Shown: one piece after another, positions 8,334 through 17,608 of the stretch
Layout of the letters: every line of letters begins with the position of its first letter
Numbering within the stretch: position 1 is the stretch's first letter
Source of the DNA: Russula earlei
Taxonomy: Eukaryota > Basidiomycota > Agaricomycetes > Russulales > Russulaceae
Length of the DNA: 21,681 nucleotides
Assembly: GCA_025769875.1 (NCBI GenBank)
Contig: JAGFNK010000794.1
Coordinates: 1-21,681, forward strand
Reading direction: 5' to 3'
Made by a program: the position numbers and the translations under genes
The notes under the pieces: generated by a model
Told to the model about the DNA's origin: nothing
What the model saw: the letters and a program-made list of their open reading frames with translations, nothing else
The model's database searches: none

Positions 8334-8718
8334 TGTTGAACCAGAACCCGAACGGATCAAAGAAGGCGAAGACCTTCATACAAGGTTCAAGATCCGCTCA
8401 CAGATGTTACGTGTTAGACAGAACTTTAGCATATGCGCTTATGGAAATAGGGTTATGCATAGTACGCTATCTATCACAAGATGCAGCCTTATGCTGCGTC
8501 TAGAACGTTTCCACATCACGCGTCACTTAATGCACGATATAGTGGACACCTGTAGTCACCTCTTTTGGACTTAGGAACAGCCCTGGGTCATAGAGGTATA
8601 AATACCATACTTGTAGACGAGTATACACATCGCTCTACACCCCAATATCACTTGAGCATTAGCACAACCTCTAAGGTGGGTTGCTTGGCCTGTTAGCTGC
8701 GCTCTATGCTGCGCAACA
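8334..8718 (+). repeat. 5' LTR of copia element
   Basis: Starts TGTTGAACC, ends GCGCAACA; 385 bp. A 9-bp stem AGATGCAGC/GCTGCGTCT with loop CTTAT (one G-T pair) is at 8479-8501, about 100 bp upstream of the TATA box. The open frames that cross this LTR are identical in the 3' LTR and have no independent support. Confidence 0.95.
8597..8604 (+). promoter_or_regulatory. TATA box of copia LTR
   Basis: TATAAATA, 115-122 bp before the LTR end and about 290 bp upstream of the gag start. It is repeated at the same place in the 3' LTR (14057-14064). It is the only strong TATA motif in this LTR. Confidence 0.7.
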
Positions 8719-8733
8719 GGTTATGGGCCCTGC
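8719..8733 (+). other. Primer binding site: initiator tRNA-Met half molecule
   Basis: The 15 nt directly after the 5' LTR read GGTTATGGGCCCTGC, the complement of GCAGGGCCCATAACC, which has the form of the anticodon stem-loop of eukaryotic initiator tRNA-Met (anticodon CAT). Drosophila copia and yeast Ty5 are known to prime minus-strand synthesis from this internal region of a cleaved initiator tRNA rather than from the CCA end. The site abuts the LTR with no spacer. A leader of about 150 nt separates it from gag. Confidence 0.8.
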
Positions 8734-8886
8734 AAGCCATGCGCCTTCATCGGCTGCAACGATGGCGAAGCATCCCTGAAGCCTGCATGCTGCGGCGAGC
8801 TAGTCTACCCTATGGGGAGACTATGTCGGCTTGTTTAATACAAATACTCTTACTGACGACCTCTAAGTCCTCTTCTAACAGCTACA

Positions 8887-10239
8887 ATGTCGTCGTCTCA
8901 ACCCTCTGCCCCTGTTGTCCCCATCCTCGATGGTGCAAACTATGGTATTTGGTCAAAGGCTATGAAAGCCTACCTCATGTCCGTTGGACTGTGGGGTTAT
9001 TGCAATGGCACATTTGAACTGCCAGTCCTTCCTGGACTTCCTCAGGCGCCTCTTGCTGAAGAGATTGCTGCCCAGAATGCTGCTATTGCAGCTTTGAAAG
9101 AATGGAATAAAGGAAATGATATGGCAGTCGGTCATATGGTCCTTAGATCGAGCATCGCGATCCAACAAGATCTTACGTCTTTGGATAACGCTGAGACGAT
9201 CTGGAATCGCCTAGACACCCTTTATGGCACGGCGACGACCACCACGATCTATAAGGACTTCAAAGAAGCCATCTCCATTCGCATTAACCCGAGCCAACAT
9301 CCTGGCCCACAAATAGATCGGATACACGCTGCATTTCAGCGTCTTACCGCTTCCTCCCTTCACATCCCTGACACCCTGCAGGCGCTGATCATGCTTGCTG
9401 CCATTCCCCAGAAATGGGAAATGCTTGTCCACATTCTTGCTCAGAACTATGAAATAGCCGACCTTAATGCTAAGGACATCCGAGAGGCTATCGTCTCTCA
9501 ATATCAAACTGAGCTCAATCGTGGAACAAGCAAGAAGCACAGCGCGCAGAAGCTCTCAGCTGTCAAACGCAAGCATGGTGACCCCTCCTTCTCCAATCAG
9601 CAGCAGGGCAATAAGCCCAAGCGCGATGAAGATAAGGACAAGCGCCAGCGCGGTAAGCGCGGCGGCAAGGGGAAAGGAAAAGGGAAGGAGAAGGCCGATA
9701 ACAGCCATGGTCCCGGACACTCCCACATTGCGGATGTTGCCGCACTTCCACTCCCGACCATTACCACTATTGCCCATCTGGGTCCTTCGGGGATCCAACA
9801 ACGTACCGTCCCAACTGCAACTGACCCTCGCAAACGCACTCACGGCCCTTACAAGGCCTTAAATAAAGCGCTTGATCTTGCTGACGATCTTGGGGTAACT
9901 CCCACTATACAGACAGTCAAGACCCTCGAGCAGCGGATCTCGACTCAATCCGCTGCCTCGTCAAGTGCAGTCAAATTACCGTCGCCCGTCCCTGAGCCTA
10001 TGGACCAGGACGATGGCGACTTCGCGCAAACAAACACGTCGGATTTATTCGACATATATGATGGTATCCCAGAAGGTGCTGCCACCCCTGAGCGTGCTCC
10101 GACTCCGTCGGATGAAGCGCTTGATTGGGGCAGCGACCCCGAAGATAACGAAGCGTGCGTGCACCTCCCTCTCTCCTTTCACTCGCTAAAGAACCTATTA
10201 GCATCTCCCCAGCCCCTAAAGCGGGCTAGATATGTCTAA
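8887..10239 (+). CDS. gag: Copia Gag (450 aa)
   Basis: Structural capsid protein of the copia element, expected to assemble into cytoplasmic virus-like particles. Residues about 12-41 (PILDGANYGIWSKAMKAYL ... GYCNG) match the N-terminal DUF4219-type region of copia Gag, and residues about 85-210 the UBN2/Retrotran_gag_2 region (WNRLDTLYG, FKEAISIRI, LQALIMLAAIP). No CCHC zinc knuckle is present; its place is taken by a basic Lys/Gly/Arg tract at about 243-269. The acidic C-terminal third (about 370-430) is Pro/Thr/Asp/Glu-rich. The stop overlaps the pol ATG (ATGTCTAA, 10232-10239). The ATG at 8887 is the first in frame after the primer site. The frame is intact end to end, unlike pol. Confidence 0.9.
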   Translation: MSSSQPSAPVVPILDGANYGIWSKAMKAYLMSVGLWGYCNGTFELPVLPGLPQAPLAEEIAAQNAAIAALKEWNKGNDMAVGHMVLRSSIAIQQDLTSLDNAETIWNRLDTLYGTATTTTIYKDFKEAISIRINPSQHPGPQIDRIHAAFQRLTASSLHIPDTLQALIMLAAIPQKWEMLVHILAQNYEIADLNAKDIREAIVSQYQTELNRGTSKKHSAQKLSAVKRKHGDPSFSNQQQGNKPKRDEDKDKRQRGKRGGKGKGKGKEKADNSHGPGHSHIADVAALPLPTITTIAHLGPSGIQQRTVPTATDPRKRTHGPYKALNKALDLADDLGVTPTIQTVKTLEQRISTQSAASSSAVKLPSPVPEPMDQDDGDFAQTNTSDLFDIYDGIPEGAATPERAPTPSDEALDWGSDPEDNEACVHLPLSFHSLKNLLASPQPLKRARYV

Positions 10240-13200
10240 TAAATGTTCGCTTGTATCATATAATGTACAAATTAGCGAAGGGACTACTTCCCTTCAAAGT
10301 GAATGTAACAAAAATTGTTCGAGATGTAGAGGCAAGCATGACTTGAGTAAAATGGGATCCTTATGGCTCCTTGACTCTGGCGCGTCTGCACACTTCACCT
10401 TCGAAATAAAAGACTTTATAGAGTATACGCCGGCTTTGCCGCACGAAAGATCCCCTGTTAAAACTGCCGATAACACTATATATGTGGAAGGCAAAGGCGC
10501 TGTGTTGCTTCGGCACACTGTCAACTCTAAAACAGTTGTCACGCGCATTTCTCCTGTTCTCTATATTCCGAAAATTAACACTCGGATATTATCTATGGGG
10601 GAGTTTTTACAACAAGGGATGCATGCACTAGGGAATAGAAATCATATTTCCCTACGAGAGGACGGACGTATAATCCTGTCCTCTTACCCCTTATTCCCGG
10701 GTCAAACCACATATTGGTTAGACGCCTCAATTGAAAGCGCGCAAGCGCATTCTCTTATCTACGCGGTAGATTATGATGTCATACACCGACGCCTTGGCCA
10801 CCCATCTAAGGATGTCGTAACACATGCTAAGACACATACCAAGGGTCTCCCTGAAGACCTGAAAATCCCTCAGGAACAGCCGGTATGTCCTGGCTGCGTG
10901 CAAGGCAAAATGCCTGCATCTGCGCACCCCCCTTCTGAAACTCGTGCTTCCGCACCGTTCGAGCGTATCCACTCAGACCTCAAGAGTTTCCCTGTGAAGT
11001 CGTATCATAAGTACGAATATTTCGTCAGTTTCATTGACGATTATTCCTCCTATGCATGGATCACACTCTTAAAAAATAAAAAAGTCGACCATAATGGCCG
11101 TCAAGCAATTCCTTGCTATGGTGAAGAACCAATACAAAGCAGGAATCAAAGAGTGGATGTCTGATGCTGGCGGAGAGTACAAAGTCCGAGGCCTTTGATA
11201 ACGTCCTAAAGGACGAAGGAATTAAAATCCTGCAAAGCGCCCCATACACTCCACAACAGAATGGACGCGCAGAGCGCTTTATGCGCACTGTAATGGACAA
11301 AGCTCAAGCAATGCGCCTTGAAGCTTGTCTACCTCCCTCCTGGTGGGAATTTGCAGTGAATCATGGGACACATTGTTACAATAGGACACCTGCCAGACGC
11401 CTTCAATGGCGTACACCCTACGAAGTCCTAAAGAACAAGGTCCCTGATATCTCACACCTCAGAGTATTTGGTTGCGGTGCATATGTGCACATACCAGAAA
11501 AGCGTCGAGTCAACAAGCTTTCGCCTAAAAGCGAGCTAATGATCTACCTTGGTCACACTGAGGGGATCAAAGCCTCACTCTTTATGAGGCTTCCTAATAA
11601 TACGCTTTACACAAATGCCACCGCCCTGTACGATGAAACCCTGTACCCCAAATGCGACAAAGCGCGCACCAAAGGTACCACGCGGATTAATGAACCACGT
11701 GAGGAACTACCGCAACAACCTGTCGAAGACACCATTCCTGGTGTTGACGACCCATTCCCTACAATTAAAAGTGAGGACGATGAGCAGCCTATACAGGCGC
11801 CACAAGAAGAGGAACGCGAGCAAACGCCCGTCCCTCCTACACCGTCCCCTCCTCCCGTTGAAGAGCCTGTACCTCTTCGAAGGTCTCAGCGGTTGAGGAA
11901 AGTACCTACCCGTCCAGGCAACGTCTATGGTGAACGCAGACACCCCACAGAAGTGGAAAAAGACGTTCGGCGCACACGCACATGGAGAACAATGACAGAA
12001 AACCAACCCGGTAGCTCCGGTGAGGGTAGTACGTCAGGATCGGCCGCGCCAGGCCCTTACCCTCCTGTCGTCCTTGACAATCAACCGCCGCAAGCCTCTG
12101 AGGATGAGGTAGAAGACATTCTACGTCTTGCAAGGGAAGGGGGAGTCAAATTTCTGAACTATCTGCTCGCCCAAGCAGTTCCACTAAGTTCAGATACACC
12201 TGATACTGCGAAGATTCGCGAATGGACCTTTAGGGACATTCTGCGAATGCCAAGTGAACTCCAAAAGGAGTGGAAAGATGCTTGTCGCGAGGAGTTGGAA
12301 TCCCTCCGCAGACGCAAAGTCTTCGAACTAGTCGATCCTCCCAAGGATCGCAAAATAATTAAAAATAGATGGGTATTCGACCTTAAGTCTGATGGTCGTA
12401 AAAAAGCCAGACTAGTCGCCAAAGGCTTCTCCCAAGTAGAAGGCATTGACTATGACGAAATATTCTCACCCGTGGTACGGTTTGAGACAGGTCCGCCTGA
12501 TGATTGCGCTCGCAGCGCTCAAAAACTGGCACATTAGCGGACTAGACGTCAAGACTGCCTTTCTCTATGGAGAGCTCGATGAAGAGCTCTATATGGAGCA
12601 GCCTGAGGGCTTCAAAATAAAAGGCCAAGAGCGTAAAGTCATGCGCCTTAAACGTGCAATATATGGACTCAAGCAAGCGGCACTTGCTTGGTGGAAAGCC
12701 CTTGACAAGTCCATGGCCTCGCTCGGCCTTATTCGCCTTATGTCTGACTCTGGGCTCTTTGTCAGTAAAGACAAGAGCATCATAGCCATCGTCTATTTTG
12801 ATGATGTGCTCTTCTTTGGAGCAGACAAAAAACAAATCAATAAAACAAAGGAGCGCTTTATGAAGCTCTGGGAATGTCGAGATCTGGGCAATGCCCAAGA
12901 ATTTCTACGCATGCGCATTCAACGCAAGTCAGGCCAGATACATCTGGACCAGACTGAATACCTACAGAAAGTGCTGCAGCGTTTCGACTTGCTTAACGCA
13001 AACCCTGCTCCTACTCCGCTACCAGAGGGCTATCACCCCTCTCCCAACACTTCCGCTGCTGACCCAGCCTTGTGGTCAAAATTCCAGCAGGTTATAGGAT
13101 CACTCCTATACATAATGCTTGGAACGCGTCCAGACATAGCCTTTGCTGTCACAAAGTTGTCGCAACATGCTGCCAATCCCTCAGAGGATCATTTAAATCG

Positions 13201-13744
13201 TGCATACTATATTTGCCGATACCTCTTGGGAACCACCAATTATGCCTTGGTCTATGATGGACCATCCAATGGCGGCCTAATGGCATATGCTGACTCTGAC
13301 TGGGCTTCTGATCCGACTAATCGGAAGTCCACTACAGGCTATATGGTGAACCTGGCTGGAGCAATATTTTCATGGAACTCACGAGCGCAGAAAACAGTCG
13401 CGCTCTCCTCCACTGAAGCCGAGTACATGTCGCTCTCTGACACGAGCAGACAGTTAGTTTGGATTAAATCCTTACTAACAGAACTTGGCATCAATCTTGC
13501 TCCCATCCCACTGTTCGGTGATAACCAAGGCTCAATATTCTTAGCCTCCAACCCTGTGCAAGAGAAGCGCATCAAACACATTGATTTGCGCTATCACTTC
13601 ATTCGTGAAGTCATACAAAATAAACAGGTGGAGCTATTCTTTATTGAAGGGGCTAACAACCCAGCCGACATGTTCACCAAGAACCTTGGTCGCGTCAAGT
13701 TCCTCAAATTCAGGGAGCAACTAGGACTAACGTTCTACCCCTGA
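10232..13744 (+). pseudogene. pol: Copia Pol (protease, integrase, RT, RNase H) with three frameshifts
   Basis: The polyprotein lies in the +1 frame relative to gag. Domains in order: a Cys cluster C25-x3-C29-x2-C32-x3-H36, aspartic protease LLDSGAS (residues 48-52), GAG-pre-integrase HHCC (IHRRLGH ... CPGC), integrase core, reverse transcriptase with YFDD at about 12796-12807 (YVDD is usual) and RNase H (ADSDWA, SSTEAEY, DNQ, KHIDLRYHFIRE). The integrase triad is split over three frames: HSD (frame starting 10232), SDAGGEY (11085-11183), NGRAERF (frame of 11164). Shifts occur in the A run at 11071-11083, near 11180, and near 12490. All three go +1 and together restore the starting frame. Apart from these, the domains are uninterrupted through the stop at 13744. 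Confidence 0.88.
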
Positions 13745-13781
13745 ATGTGGGAAAATGCTCACGGCATCTACCAATGCACTT

Positions 13782-13793
13782 AGCAAGGGGGAG
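13782..13793 (+). other. Polypurine tract of copia element
   Basis: AGCAAGGGGGAG lies flush against the 3' LTR start, the usual primer for plus-strand DNA. It is 38 nt after the pol stop. Confidence 0.85.
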
Positions 13794-14178
13794 TGTTGAA
13801 CCGGAACCCGAACGGATCAAAGAAGGCGAAGACCTTCATACAAGGTTCAAGATCCGCTCACAGATGTTACGTGTTAGACAGAACTTTAGCATATGCGCTT
13901 ATGGAAATAGGGTTATGCATAGTACGCTATCTATCACAAGATGCAGCCTTATGCTGCGTCTAGAACGTTTCCACATCACGCGTCACTTAATGCGCGATAT
14001 AGTGGACACCTGTAGTCACCTCTTTTGGACTTAGGAACAGCCCTGGGTCATAGAGGTATAAATACCATACTTGTAGACGAGTATACACATCGCTCTACAC
14101 CCCAATATCACTTGAGCATTAGCACAACCTCTAAGGTGGGTTGCTTGGCCTGTTAGCTGCGCTCTATGCTGCGCAACA
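13794..14178 (+). repeat. 3' LTR of copia element
   Basis: 385 bp, same ends as the 5' LTR, two base differences by eye. It is followed by the TTCAT duplication at 14179-14183, after which the interrupted gene relic resumes. Confidence 0.95.
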
Positions 14179-14545
14179 TTCATCACCACCTGTCACAGAT
14201 GCTCAGGAGATCTCTTCTGATTCAGATCATGAGAGCCAACAACCTCATAAGTGTTTTAACATGTAAACTAATTGATGTTGAATTACAACAGGTAGGAAAA
14301 AATCATGAGTCCACACAGTAGTCACTGATGATGAGAACCCTGTGTCAACCAAGAAAGTCACACAACCCATGAGCAGCCTGCCTGTTGAGAGTGTGCAAGG
14401 TGTGTTGAACCAACAAGTGCATTTTTAGAATCATCTAATCCATTCTACAGTAGTTCATGAAGAGACCCCAGTTCAGGTGAATGTGCTTGATGTTGATGGC
14501 TTCCTTGCTGATATTGTGGTGTCACCCTGTTCACACAAGCAAAAG
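14179..14545 (+). pseudogene. Unidentified broken gene, 3' part
   Basis: With the copia removed, the frame from 8333 continues here through a Ser/Asp-rich block (DAQEISSDSDHESQQ) to about 14250. A likely small intron (GTGTTTT ... TTACAACAG, about 14250-14292) follows, then another frame reads VVTDDENPVSTKK ... VNVLDVDGFLADIV up to a stop near 14549. A TGA after KKS again fits a decayed CGA. The acidic Ser/Asp blocks suggest a nuclear or accessory protein, but no family is recognised. The intron is an inference from frame and splice-like borders. Confidence 0.4.
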
Positions 14546-15388
14546 GGGTGAGTAGAGGTGTCCACAATATCGCGCATGCATTGTTGCGCGAGCAATTCTC
14601 GGCACAATTGACATACAGCAAACCCCACTTAATGGCAACCCTTCTAACAATAAAGGACAGTATTAGGGCCCTTCTATGGACCCTTTAGGACGACTCTAGG
14701 TGCTCTACAATGGGTACTAACCTGGTATCAAAGACTCTACAAAGCGTTATTAGACCAACTCTAATAACTGAAGAATGAACTATCAGGCAATACTAAGGAC
14801 CTTAATAGAAGTATTAGGGTCGACTCTAAGGACCCTAATAGAACTATATAAGGGCCTTATAAGATAACACTATTCCCTAACCAAACTACAAGTCCTCAAA
14901 TGACTGGCCCTAAACTAACTAACAGGAAATGAATCAGGTGCTCACACGTGCACTAGATCAGCAAACATGTGGACAATGAAAGCTCTTACTCAGCAGCTTA
15001 CTGAGCATGACTGAGCATGCTCAGTAAGCACACTCTGACTTCTTACTCAGCACTCTATTGTGCTTGATAACAAGGTTATGACTTGTTCTCCATTTAGCAG
15101 TTCTCTTGTAGTATATAAGCGCTCAATAAAGTAGTGGACAGTCCTCAGACTGTCCATTTGTTTACGGCACTCTCCATTCCTGGGGTACTCCTTTAAGGAC
15201 CGCCCCCTTGTGACTACTCTGGCCTCTTCTCTGCGTAACTGCTCAACTCTCACAGTAACAGTGCCTCTCTGGTACTTGTTACTACTCTGGACTCTACTCC
15301 TTGCCCATGCTGTCTTGGACATCTATCGACTCGTCTCCGAGCTTATCCCTTGCTCTTGAACTGGATAGTTCAACAGTGAGTCTTGACA
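14546..15388 (+). mobile_element. LTR-like sequence, right end of nested L2-type insertion
   Basis: The right part carries TATATAAG (15112-15119), CAGACTGTCCATTTGT and TTCCTGGGGTACTCC, and ends GTCTTGACA, all shared with the solo LTR at 1556-2383. It abuts AAAAT (15389-15393) and the chromovirus integrase. The left part (14630-14880) is made of diverged short motifs such as ACTCTA, TATTAG and AAGGACC in both orientations, with a second TATATAAG near 14850. The left boundary is uncertain: a purine-rich stretch before TGTCCAC at 14559 could mark an LTR start, but it does not match the left end of the insertion at 7064. Confidence 0.55.
14997..15028. repeat. Perfect 13-bp stem hairpin
   Basis: CTTACTGAGCATG (14997-15009) and CATGCTCAGTAAG (15016-15028) are perfect inverted repeats with a 6-nt loop. 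It lies about 85 bp upstream of the TATA box at 15112, so it may be a protein binding site or cruciform in the LTR promoter region. Confidence 0.6.
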
Positions 15389-16330
15389 AAAATGATATTG
15401 GGCTATGGGGAGCCAGTGCGCCCATTCTTCTTGTTTCTCCCCTGTGTAGATGCGTAAGTACATTTCTAGGGTCTGATTGGTCCTCTCTGACTGTCCGTCA
15501 GTTTGGGGGTGGTAGGCAGTACTCAGATTTTGATTAATTCCGAGAATTCAGGAGATTTCTTGAAACAGGTTGGAGGTAAAGCGGGAGTCATGGTCAGAAA
15601 TAATCTTGGAGGGAACTCTGGTCCACAGGAAGGCATAACATAAGAACAGTTTGGCCATTTGCAGGGTTCCCATGTCTTTACGGCAAGGTATGAATATAGC
15701 TGCTTTGGTGGAAACGTGGTCAGTGATGGTCATGATGGCGTTATTTCCTTCTGACAGTGGGAGGTCAATGATCCAATCAATGGCAATAGTTTGGAAGGGT
15801 TTTTGAAATTCTGGGGGAATGGGGTAAACTGGGGGGTGAGTTGGGTGTGTGGAAGACTTGTTAGTTTGACAGGTGGCGCAGCCTCGAATGTAGTCCCTGA
15901 TGAAGTAGGCCATTTTGGGCCACCAGAAGGATTCTTGGATTGAGTATAAGGTTCGGGCGTTTCCTGTGTGCCTGCCAAGGATACTGTCATGATAGGTATG
16001 CAAGATTTTTTGTAAGAGGGGTTCTTGATATGGCACCACCAACTTTCCATCTTTGAATAACGCGTCTTCTTCTAGAAGGCCATGTTTGACCTTCCACATG
16101 AGGAGATCTGATTTTCGTTTTCTTTGTTTGGTTAGTACTTGCTCATAGAGGTCCTCAGTGTGAAGCGTGCGAATAAAAAAGTTTGTCAGGTAGTGCCATG
16201 ATGTTCTGGTTATCTCCTGACCCATCATTGTGGTCAGGTCATTGTGAGAGAGCATCCGCGCGATTGGAGATCCTGGGTTTGTGGTGGATTTCAAAGTGGT
16301 AATCTGCGAGTGTTGAGATATATCCGGCAA
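15389..16330 (-). pseudogene. pol: Chromovirus integrase, N-terminal zinc domain and core
   Basis: The frame from about 16330 shows the HHCC zinc domain (HDSILGRHTGN ... CATCQ) and the core with the first Asp in AIDWIIDLP and the second in SDHDSRFTS. A frameshift at about 15548 follows, and the catalytic Glu motif QTDGQSERTNQ is in another frame (15440-15500). The sequence ends at 15389 in the motif PIAQYHF, where the nested insertion begins. The next codons are at 7065 on the other strand. It joins RNase H through a frameshift near 16240. Confidence 0.85.
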
Positions 16331-17608
16331 TTCTTCGGTTGATTTTGTGAGGGAGCCAGTAGTGAGCCAGGTTAGCGTGGTCTGTGAAAATCTTGATGGG
16401 GTGTTTAGTTCCGACTAATAGGTATTGCCAGTGTTGGAGTGCGAGGATCAGAGCCAGGAACTCCCTATCCCAAACTGGGTAGTTCCTTTCTGCTTCATTG
16501 AACGCATGTGACATATTCCCAATCTTTTTCCTTTTTCCTCTCTGGTCCTTTTGGAAGAGGATCGCTCCAGTGGCAAGTTGTGAGGCATCAGTTTCTAATT
16601 TGTATGGGAGGTCAGGGTTGGCAGTGTAAAGTTCAGGGTCATCGCAGACCGCTGATATCAAGGTTTCTAGGGCTGTGGTTGCTTCTGGGGTCCAGAGAAA
16701 GGGGGTTCCATTCTTGATCGTGGAAAAAATGGGACGAGCTATTTTTGTGAAGTCTCGGATGAATGGCCGTTGGTAATTGAGGGCGCCCATGATTTGTTGT
16801 ACCTGTTTCAGATTGTTGGGGGGTCTCGGCCAGTTTTTGAGGCCATCCATTTTGACTGGGTCAATTTTGAGGGTTCCTTGGTTGATCCAAAAACCCAGGA
16901 AATCAATTTCATGTTGTTCAAAGGCACATTTTGAATCCTTCAGGAAATAGGAGTCTCTTTCAAGTAGGTCAAGGAACTCGTGTGTGATTTGTTGGTGAAG
17001 GAGCTCTTCTCCCACCCCTGTGGCTATTGCCACATTGTCTAGGTAGTTGCAGGTATTCTCTGGGTATTTTAAAAGCCAAGGTCGGAGGGTATGGTTCATT
17101 GCTCGTTGGAAGGAGGCAGGGGCATTGGTAAAGCCGAAGCCCATTACCATGGGGATGAAGGTGCCAAATTGAGTTTTAAAGGCACCTTTGTGTCAGTCTT
17201 CAGGGTGGATCAGAATGTTATTGTAGCCAGCTCAGATGTCAAATTTGCTGAAGGTGGTTTTTCCCCTTAGTCGGTGCAATTGTTCTTCCATGTTGGGTAA
17301 GGCATGGTAATCAGGGACTGTGGCGTTATTGAGTTTTCGGTAGTTGACTACCATTCGTGGGGCGGTGCCATCTTTTTTTGAACAAAGAAAACAGGGGATA
17401 CGAAATCCGAAACACCATCTTTGATGAAACCCTTGGCTAGGTCCTCTTGTATTTGTCTTGATAACTCTTGTTTCTCATTCTGGGGGAGTGGGTAAGTTCA
17501 GCAATCAAGGAACTTGGGGGCTTCAGGTTTCAGGGTGATTCTAAAGTCGAGTTCTCCCTGACTGGGTGGGAGTCGTTTGGCTGCTTCTTCTGAGAAGACC
17601 TTCTGATG
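16239..17608 (-). pseudogene. pol: Chromovirus reverse transcriptase and RNase H
   Basis: RT motifs in order: FVQKK (frameshift in the T7 run at 17373-17379), MVVNYRKLNN, SKFDI-stop-AGYNN (TGA at 17232-17234 for Arg), GAFKTQFGTF, FGFTNAPASFQ, then YLDN at the active site where YxDD is expected. The Asn codon is at 17034-17036 and is one CpG transition from Asp. RNase H follows (KLETDASQLATGAI, FTDHANL) with a connection domain typical of gypsy. Further TGA stops are at 17193-17195 and 17498-17500. Loss of the second catalytic Asp alone would abolish polymerase activity. Confidence 0.88.

Larger units (their letters stand above)
8334..14178 (+). mobile_element. Ty1/copia retrotransposon, 5845 bp, young insertion
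   Basis: Direct LTRs of 385 bp each (8334-8718, 13794-14178) are flanked by a perfect TTCAT duplication (8329-8333, 14179-14183). Domain order is gag, protease, integrase, reverse transcriptase, RNase H, which defines Ty1/copia. The LTRs differ at only two positions seen by eye (about 8343/13803 and 8531/13991), both CG in the 3' copy and CA in the 5' copy. Insertion is therefore recent compared with everything else here. Pol is nevertheless broken by three frameshifts, so as given the copy could not make a full Pol. Confidence 0.95.

Noticed and set aside
8272..8574. 100-codon frame in the copia 5' LTR, with a near-identical one at 13747-14034
   Set aside because: The similarity is only the two LTRs themselves; there is no protein motif and the start codons are in unrelated sequence.
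14559..15388. An 830-bp LTR starting at TGTCCAC (14559) after a purine-rich stretch
   Set aside because: The length is close to the 828-bp L2 solo LTR and the upstream purines are tempting, but the start does not match the TGTCATGAACC end at 7064 or the start at 1556, and the left halves are not similar. Left as an open boundary.
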